From DATEPR01 sp036503065 (lineage in GTDB: Bacteria; Actinomycetota; Actinomycetes; Mycobacteriales; Pseudonocardiaceae): a stretch of DNA of 20,174 nt. Shown piece by piece: positions 14,803-20,174 of the stretch. Under the pieces are notes generated by a model that did not search any database, was not told the DNA's origin, and saw nothing but the letters and a program-made list of their open reading frames with translations. Numbering within the stretch: position 1 is the stretch's first letter; every line of letters begins with the position of its first letter. Where the stretch lies: positions 1 through 20,174 of the forward strand of contig DASXXM010000466.1 in assembly GCA_036503065.1 (NCBI GenBank), in the 5' to 3' direction. The position numbers and the translations under genes are program-made.

Positions 14803-17800
14803 CTACGCGACACCGATCGCGAAGACATGCAGGGCGGTGATCCCACCCACCTGACCGTTGCTGGTCACGTTGGGCAGCAGCACGTCCCGCACGGTCTTGC
14901 CCGATTGCAGCGGCACACTGGCGAAGTACACGTGCACCGTCTGGTTCTGCCTCCCGGTCCCGTTGTTGATGTAGGGCAGGGTCGCCGCGATGGACGTGCC
15001 CGGTGTCGCGCTGCCGGACCACCAGTCCGCGAAGCCCAGCGCGTAGGACTGGGTGGTGCCGTCGGTGTAGACGATGGTGCCGGTGCCGGAACCGGTGCCG
15101 TTGTTGCTCGCTCCGAGGAAGCCCAGGGTGCTGCCGGTGCCGCTGACCGGCACCGCCTGGCCGCCGGTGACGATGTTGTCGGACTGGTTGGGGTTGACCC
15201 AGGTGAAGTTCACGCCGTTGACGTTGTGCACCTGACCTGCGTTGAAGCCGACGGCGGACAGCGCCTGGGCGGAGAAGTTCAGGCCGCCGCCGTCGAACGT
15301 GCCCGGCGCGGTGCTGCCGTCGTTGCTGATGCCCGAATTGTCGTAGGCCGCCGGCAGCGTCGCGAACGGCACCGTGGTCTGGCCCGCGAAGCCGAACGAT
15401 CCCTCACTGGACGAGGCGGCGAACGTCACCGGATAGGTACCGGGTGTCGCGTTCGACGCGGGGGCCAGCTGCCAGCTCGCGGTCACCGTCGACTGGCCGT
15501 TGACCGTGGTGAAGCTGGTCGGGGTGGTGGCGGTGGCGGTCCAGCCGCTGGGCGCGGTGATGCTCAGCGCGACGTTCTGCACGGTGTTGGCGCCGCCGTT
15601 GGTGAACGTCGCCGACGCCGTGGACGGCTGGCCGACCGGGGTGATCGCGGGGACCGACGCGTGCACGGTGCCCTGCACCAGGATCGGCATGCTGCCCGAT
15701 ACGCCGTTGACGGTCACGGTGATCGTCGCGGCGCCGTCGCTGACCGCCCTGACCAGGCCCGCGCTGCTCACCGTGGCGACCGTCGGGTTGCTGCTGCCGT
15801 AGGTGACGGTGGCGCCGGCGAGATTCACGAAGGACTGGTCGTTGTTGACCGCCTGCACCACGTTGTCCGCCGTGACGGCGAAGTTGCGGTCTGGCTGCTC
15901 CGCCGGGTTGGTGTCGTCGGCGAGCCAGGGGTTCTTGCTGGTCAGGTCGATGGTCTGGCCCGCCTGGAAGATGGTGCCCGTCGGCTGGACGGTCACGTAC
16001 TGCACCTTGGGCGTCATCGCTCCGGTCACCGTGACCTGCTTGGTGGCCACGGTCGTGGACGAGTCGGTGCCGACCATGAAGTTGTACGTACCGTCCGTGA
16101 CGGCCATCTTGGACGCCGGCGTGTTGTACAGCGCGAGGTCACTGATCCTGACCGGGATCACGACGTGCTGGGTCGCGCCCGGTGCCAGCGACGACGTCTT
16201 CTGGAAGCCCGCCAGCCGCTTCAGCGGGACGCTGCCGGTGCCGGCGCCCGGGGTCGCCACGTAGAGCTGCGCCACGGTGGTGCCGGCGCGCGTGCCGGTG
16301 TTCCTGACGTCCATGCCGACGTTGACCGTGCCGTCCGCGTTGACCGAGGTCTGGTCGGCCGCCACGTTGGCGATGCTGAACGTCGAGTAGCTCATGCCGA
16401 AGCCGAACGGGAAGCTCGGCGTGCCGGTGAAGTACTGGTACGTCCGGCCGAGACCGCCGGTGCTGGCCGCGTTGAGGCCGTAACCGGCCATCGCCGGCAG
16501 CTGCGTGTCGTCCTTGTACCAGGTGAAGTTCAGGTGCCCGGACGGGTTCTGCGCGCCGAACAGCACGTCGGCGACGGCGCTGCCCTGCGCCTGGCCGTTG
16601 TAGCTGCTGAACACGATCGACGACACCTTGGGCTGGACATCGCTGAGCTGCACCGGGCCGTCGGCCTGCAGCACGAGCGCGATCTTCGAGTTGCCCAGCG
16701 CGCTGACCTGATCGACCAGCGAGTTGTAGTTGCCCGGCATGGCCAGCGTCGTGCGGTCCCTGCCCTCGCTGGCGTTGGTCAGGTTGGTGCCGGCGAAGAT
16801 GACCACCAGGTTCGCGTTGCGGATCGCGGTCTGCGTCGCGGAGCTGAGCACGGCGGCCGATGTCGACGTCGACGAGGTGCCGGCCGCGTCGAAGGTCACC
16901 GTCGCGTTGGGACTGGCGGCCTTCACCGCGGACGTGATGCCCTGCACGGCGTTGGTGGTGAAGTCGGGCTTGCCGGAGTAGCCGCCCAACGTCACCTGAT
17001 TCGCCATGTCCCCCAGGACCACGACGTTGTTCAGCCCACTGGGACTGACCGGCAGCAGCGGCGTGCTGGTGCCCGACGGCGCCGAGTTCTTCAGCAGTAC
17101 CAACGAGTTGTCCGCGACGGTGCGCGCGAGCTGCTGGTGCGCGGCGCTTTCGATGACCGACTTGTTGATAGAGGTGTAGGAGTTGGATGCGGGCGGGTCG
17201 AACTCGCCGGTCGCCATCCGCATCGTGAACAGCCGCACCAGGTCGTTGTCCAGGACGCCTTCGGACAGGATGCCCGCGCTGATCGCGGCCGTGATGTTGG
17301 GCAGGGTCGCCTCGTCACCGGTGCAGACCAGCTGGTTGCCCGCGCGCAGGGCGTAGGCCATGGCGCCGGCCGCGGCCGGGATCGTGGCGTGCGTGGTGTT
17401 GTTGGTCCAGATGATGTTGCCGTTGGTGTTCGACGACGTCCAGCCGGGCGCCGCCCACATGTGTCCGCCGGGGGAGGGGGCCCACGCGCTGTTCACCGCG
17501 TCGCAGTCCGACGTCGTGTAGCCGGCGAAGCCGAACGTGCGCTGCGCCACCTGGTCGAGGGTGTAGGTGTTGACCGCGCTCGGCGTGCCGTTGATGGCGT
17601 TGTAGGACGTCATCATGCCGGACACGTGGTCGGTCTCGATCAGGGTCTGGAACTGCTTGAGGTAGTACTGGAACAGGTCCGCCTGGGTGGTGACCGAGTC
17701 GCCGGACAGGCGGTTGCTCTCCACGTTGTTCATCGCGTAGTGCTTCGCCGTCGCGGCGACCTTCAGGTACGGCGTCATCGGCTGGCCGGCCTGGTTGTTG

Positions 17801-18432
17801 CCCTGGTAGCCGTTGACGAACGCGCCTGCCATCTGGCCGACCAGGAACGGGTCCTCGCCGAACGCCTCGTCGGTGCGGCCCCACCGCGGGTCACGGTCGA
17901 GGTTCACCGTCGGCGCCCAGAACGTGAGATTGCCGTAGTCGGACGCTGACGGGCCGAGGTTGTTCTGGCCGGTGCCGAACAGCGACTTGTCCAGGAAACC
18001 CCGTGCCTCGTCGGAGATCGCGGTCGTCTCCTGGTAGACGAGGGCCGGGTCCCACGACATGGACGAGGCGAAGTTCGTCGGGAAGCTCGTGGCCTTCACG
18101 TCGTCGACCGCGCCCTGGCCACCCTCCGCGGTGTCCGCGCCGAGGCGGTTGAGGCCGTGCTGGCCCTCGCTCCAGTACGTGTACTGCTGGACGCCGAGGC
18201 GCGGGATGGCCGGTGCGTTGTTGGTGTGCAGTTGCAGCACCTTTTCGCTCAACGTCATCCGCGAGACCAGGTCCGCGGCCCGTTCCGGGAAGCTGAAGTG
18301 GGTGTCCTGGTAGATCGGTAACGTGGCCGCCGCGGCCGTCGTCGACGCGCCTACCGCCGGTATTACCGCCGCCACCGCCGTGATCGCCGCCAAGGTGATA
18401 CCGCGGCGCCATCGACGCTTATCGCCTGACAT
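14803..18432 (-). CDS. Large secreted GH3 beta-glycosidase (beta-xylosidase/beta-glucosidase type) with accessory domains
   Basis: 1209 aa. A signal peptide (MSGDKRRWRRG, then an Ala/Ile/Val core, cleavage near TTAAAA) is followed by the GH3 TIM barrel. YWSEGQHGLNRL, RDPRWGRTDEAFGEDP and KHYAMNN are substrate-pocket motifs, and nucleophile D309 lies in TTSDCDAV. In the second GH3 domain the acid/base candidate is E556 in ASEGRDRTTLAMPG. An FN3-like domain follows (about 684-790), then a BIG2-like bacterial Ig domain (YGSSNPTVATVSSAGLV, about 834-922), a NEW3-type beta domain (about 930-1017) and a C-terminal jelly-roll (DNSGISNDG ... GITALHVFAIGVA). SDC and the barrel motifs resemble beta-xylosidases, but aryl-glucosidase activity is possible. 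The frame is open to 18519; the ATG at 18432 is chosen because GGAGG lies four bases upstream and the signal peptide starts there. Confidence 0.9.
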   Translation of the reverse strand: MSGDKRRWRRGITLAAITAVAAVIPAVGASTTAAAATLPIYQDTHFSFPERAADLVSRMTLSEKVLQLHTNNAPAIPRLGVQQYTYWSEGQHGLNRLGADTAEGGQGAVDDVKATSFPTNFASSMSWDPALVYQETTAISDEARGFLDKSLFGTGQNNLGPSASDYGNLTFWAPTVNLDRDPRWGRTDEAFGEDPFLVGQMAGAFVNGYQGNNQAGQPMTPYLKVAATAKHYAMNNVESNRLSGDSVTTQADLFQYYLKQFQTLIETDHVSGMMTSYNAINGTPSAVNTYTLDQVAQRTFGFAGYTTSDCDAVNSAWAPSPGGHMWAAPGWTSSNTNGNIIWTNNTTHATIPAAAGAMAYALRAGNQLVCTGDEATLPNITAAISAGILSEGVLDNDLVRLFTMRMATGEFDPPASNSYTSINKSVIESAAHQQLARTVADNSLVLLKNSAPSGTSTPLLPVSPSGLNNVVVLGDMANQVTLGGYSGKPDFTTNAVQGITSAVKAASPNATVTFDAAGTSSTSTSAAVLSSATQTAIRNANLVVIFAGTNLTNASEGRDRTTLAMPGNYNSLVDQVSALGNSKIALVLQADGPVQLSDVQPKVSSIVFSSYNGQAQGSAVADVLFGAQNPSGHLNFTWYKDDTQLPAMAGYGLNAASTGGLGRTYQYFTGTPSFPFGFGMSYSTFSIANVAADQTSVNADGTVNVGMDVRNTGTRAGTTVAQLYVATPGAGTGSVPLKRLAGFQKTSSLAPGATQHVVIPVRISDLALYNTPASKMAVTDGTYNFMVGTDSSTTVATKQVTVTGAMTPKVQYVTVQPTGTIFQAGQTIDLTSKNPWLADDTNPAEQPDRNFAVTADNVVQAVNNDQSFVNLAGATVTYGSSNPTVATVSSAGLVRAVSDGAATITVTVNGVSGSMPILVQGTVHASVPAITPVGQPSTASATFTNGGANTVQNVALSITAPSGWTATATTPTSFTTVNGQSTVTASWQLAPASNATPGTYPVTFAASSSEGSFGFAGQTTVPFATLPAAYDNSGISNDGSTAPGTFDGGGLNFSAQALSAVGFNAGQVHNVNGVNFTWVNPNQSDNIVTGGQAVPVSGTGSTLGFLGASNNGTGSGTGTIVYTDGTTQSYALGFADWWSGSATPGTSIAATLPYINNGTGRQNQTVHVYFASVPLQSGKTVRDVLLPNVTSNGQVGGITALHVFAIGVA

Positions 18433-18531
18433 CGTGCCTCCGTCGTGTATGGGCCCACGCACGCGAGAACCGGAAAGAGAAGTCGTTTCCGCGCCGGTAC
18501 CTCTCACGGACCGGCGCACGAACGCCGACTT

Positions 18532-18561
18532 AGCATCTTCCGTAGATAGACCTTAAGTCAA
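18532..18561 (-). promoter_or_regulatory. Candidate promoter of the GH3 gene with overlapping inverted repeat
   Basis: On the minus strand TTGACT (18561-18556) and GATGCT (18537-18532) are 18 bases apart, about 100 bases before the GH3 ATG. GACTTA (18527-18532) and TAAGTC (18554-18559) form a 6-bp inverted repeat that touches both elements, so a bound repressor would block RNA polymerase. The -10 match is weak. Confidence 0.4.
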
Positions 18562-18640
18562 GGCTTGAACCAGGCGTTGACGGCCATGTTCTGTCTAAAC
18601 TCGGCGGAACTGTTAACAGGTTGTCCGAAACACGTCACCG
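18562..18640. other. Non-coding spacer between DUF6328 and GH3 genes
   Basis: No gene is seen in this upstream half of the 208-base gap. It contains a perfect 10-bp palindrome CTGTTAACAG (18610-18619) and the short symmetry TCAAG-G-CTTGA (18558-18568) next to the GH3 promoter candidate. Both are possible regulator sites. CACGTC (18631-18636) and GACGTG (18651-18656), the latter inside the end of the DUF6328 gene, could form a weak hairpin. Confidence 0.35.
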
Positions 18641-19174
18641 TCAGACGTCCGACGTGTCTCCTGGTGGCTGTTCCCGAGGCCCAGGTGGGTTGACGGGCTC
18701 TCGCGCGCGGCGCACCAGCGGCAGTACCAGCCACGTCGACCCGAACAGCACGGCAGCGCACGCCGCCATCAGGATCGCCGGCAGGCGACCGACCACCGCG
18801 TCGGCCACCAGGAGCACGGCACCGGTCATCGCGGCCGCCAGCAGGGCGAGGCCGACGAGCGCGAAGCGGTTGCCCCAGCGGATCACGTCGGGCCGCCTGC
18901 CCTGGCGGAAGTACAGCCGGTGCCAGGCCACCGGTGCCATCAGCAGCGCGGACGACGCCGTGGTCAGCAGCACCGTGACGATGACCGTGACGCGCTGGAA
19001 CGCGGTGGCACTCGCGAACCGGTTGGTGAACGCGACCGACAGCAGGAACGCGAACAGGATCTGCACGCCGGCCTGCGCCACCCGGAGTTCCTGCAGCAGC
19101 TCGGCCATGTTGCGGGCGAGCCTGGTCGATTCCGGCTCGTCCGCCGGCTCGGTCGCCGTACCGTGCTCGTCCAT
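18641..19174 (-). CDS. DUF6328-family four-TM membrane protein
   Basis: 177 aa. An acidic N-terminus (DEHGTATEPADEPES) precedes MAELLQELRVAQAGVQILFAFLLSVAF, the conserved opening of the actinobacterial DUF6328 family. Four hydrophobic segments follow (about 38-52, 62-84, 104-126, 131-153), separated by a short basic loop (HRLYFRQGRRPDVIRWGNR), and the tail is Pro/Arg-rich and cytoplasmic. The family has no assigned function. The start has no good ribosome site, but the N-terminal family motif follows it at the expected distance. It is co-directional with the GH3 gene 208 bases downstream and with the glycosidase gene upstream. I see no functional link to either. Confidence 0.8.
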   Translation of the reverse strand: MDEHGTATEPADEPESTRLARNMAELLQELRVAQAGVQILFAFLLSVAFTNRFASATAFQRVTVIVTVLLTTASSALLMAPVAWHRLYFRQGRRPDVIRWGNRFALVGLALLAAAMTGAVLLVADAVVGRLPAILMAACAAVLFGSTWLVLPLVRRAREPVNPPGPREQPPGDTSDV

Positions 19175-19228
19175 CGCGAGCAGCCTAGATCCGCCCGGCG
19201 CGCACCGCGCGACTCAGCTCCGCGCGAT

Positions 19229-20174
19229 TCAACTACGCAGGAACCAGGCGTACCAGTCGCGGCTGGACGGGGACAGGTAGTGGGTGGGTGCCGGGTGCTG
19301 GGTGGGGTAGAGGCGGAAACCGGTGGGTGGGCCGGTGGGTTGGGTGTGGAAGTACGTGCCGGTGATCCACTCGGGGTTGATGTCCAGTTCCATGCCGCGG
19401 ACGACGCCCGCGTCCTGCAGGATGCGGCCGAGAGTGCAGACGGAGAGCGCTGAGCCGCCGATGTAGACCTCGGCGCCGGTGGCGGTGACGCCGAAGGCGG
19501 AGCGGTCGATGTAGGCGGCCTGGCCGATCGTGGCGCCCCACTGGGCCTGGCCGCCGGTGGCGCAGGTGGGGCTCACGACGCCGCCGTCCACCAGCATGAC
19601 GAGGTTCTGGCGGACGCTGGCCACGTCCGGCGTCAGACTGACTTCGTTGTTCCAGGAGCCGACGCTGGCGGTGCCGTTGGTGTGCAGGACGAGGCTGGCG
19701 GCGCCGTCCTGTAATGGCACCGCAGTGCGCCCTTCGCTGTAGTAGCCGCCGTGGCTGGCGTCGCGGGGGAGGCGGAAGCCGGCGTTGAACGCGGCGGCCA
19801 CGGTCTGCTGCTCGACGGTGCTGAGCGAGGTGGCCGCCTGCCACGTCCCGCCCGGGTCGTTCGTGCCGGGCCGCAGCTGGCCGCGCACGAACGTCGGGTC
19901 GATCCACAGGACGCCGGCCAGGTAGGAGGTGTGGGTGGCGTCGGGGCGGACGCTGGTGACGCGGACCGCGGGCTGGCCCTGCGCGGTGGTGACCACGGTC
20001 TGCCACTGGCCTTCGCCGGGCAGCGCCCTGGCGCCGGCCAGCGGTGGCAGCGCGGCGGGCGCGGGCAGCCCACCCTTCGCCTTGCCGCCACCCGACACGG
20101 CCCCGCCGGCCACCGGGATGCCACCGGCGGGCGCGCCGCCGACCTTGGGCTGGTTCTGCTGGTACTGCTGCTGT
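19229..20174 (-). CDS. Phosphodiester glycosidase (NAGPA-like) family protein, N-terminus outside the window
   Basis: At least 314 residues are visible, open to the right edge with no start. The visible N-terminal part is a Gln-, Gly-, Pro- and Ala-rich linker (QQQYQQNQPKVGGAPAGG...) that probably follows a membrane anchor beyond the window. The GTG at 20113 lies inside this linker and is unlikely to be the start. The globular part shows TVAAAFNAGFRL, GGYYSEGR, RQNLVMLVDGG, RSAFGVTATGAEVYIGG and GVVRGMELDINPEW, the pattern of the NAGPA domain. That domain cleaves sugar-phosphodiester bonds and is often annotated in bacteria as exopolysaccharide or cell-wall related. A surface location is inferred. 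Its stop lies 54 bases before the DUF6328 start, same strand. Confidence 0.75.
   Translation of the reverse strand, partial: QQQYQQNQPKVGGAPAGGIPVAGGAVSGGGKAKGGLPAPAALPPLAGARALPGEGQWQTVVTTAQGQPAVRVTSVRPDATHTSYLAGVLWIDPTFVRGQLRPGTNDPGGTWQAATSLSTVEQQTVAAAFNAGFRLPRDASHGGYYSEGRTAVPLQDGAASLVLHTNGTASVGSWNNEVSLTPDVASVRQNLVMLVDGGVVSPTCATGGQAQWGATIGQAAYIDRSAFGVTATGAEVYIGGSALSVCTLGRILQDAGVVRGMELDINPEWITGTYFHTQPTGPPTGFRLYPTQHPAPTHYLSPSSRDWYAWFLRS

Noticed and set aside
14791..17949. Very long + strand open frame (1052 codons) opposite the GH3 gene
   Set aside because: Its translation is Arg/Gly/Val-rich low-complexity sequence without any domain; it is the antisense shadow of GC-rich codons in the GH3 gene.
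18433..18519. Longer start for the GH3 protein
   Set aside because: The extra residues precede a normal signal peptide and a good GGAGG site; they would bury the signal sequence.
19201..19228. CG-rich repeats between the NAGPA-like and DUF6328 genes as a terminator
   Set aside because: Only short, imperfect pairing (CGCGCG stretches) could be drawn; not convincing.

Overview
The window is high-GC actinobacterial DNA. GTG starts, strong third-position G/C, Streptomyces-type secreted glycosidases and an ABC sugar importer without its own ATPase all point that way. A Pseudonocardiales-like soil genus is plausible, but I cannot name a species from sequence alone.

Left third (1-9406, + strand) is a carbohydrate-utilisation operon. 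It runs: the 3' end of an enolase-superfamily sugar-acid dehydratase, a secreted GH27 alpha-galactosidase-type enzyme with FN3 and CBM35 modules, two ABC sugar permeases, a GH95 alpha-L-fucosidase/galactosidase without signal peptide, a CE7 acetyl esterase, and a lipoprotein sugar-binding protein. A GntR/FCD regulator follows a short palindromic intergenic segment. The inferred logic is extracellular trimming by GH27, uptake by the ABC system (energised by a shared MsiK-type ATPase elsewhere), cytoplasmic defucosylation and deacetylation, then sugar-acid catabolism by the enolase-family enzyme. The likely substrate is an acetylated, galactosylated or fucosylated plant glycan.

Middle (9407-14699) is a mosaic region. 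It holds a methyltransferase remnant, an AT-rich inverted repeat, and a cytochrome P450 (-) divergent from a TetR regulator (+) that has an unusual C-terminal extension. Next comes a stand-alone AAA+ ATPase (DUF234/PD-(D/E)XK type) preceded by two tandem 15-bp palindromes, then a ROK regulator (-) convergent with it. A 24-bp exact direct repeat occurs once in front of the ATPase and once inside the ROK gene, so it brackets the ATPase. This is the part of the window that most looks like an inserted or rearranged module.

Right third (14700-20174, - strand) carries a very large secreted GH3 beta-glycosidase with several C-terminal accessory domains, followed downstream by a strong hairpin and then the ROK gene. 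It also carries a four-TM DUF6328 membrane protein and the C-terminal part of a phosphodiester glycosidase (NAGPA-like) protein that runs off the window edge.

No rRNA, tRNA, CRISPR array, transposase or integrase was seen.
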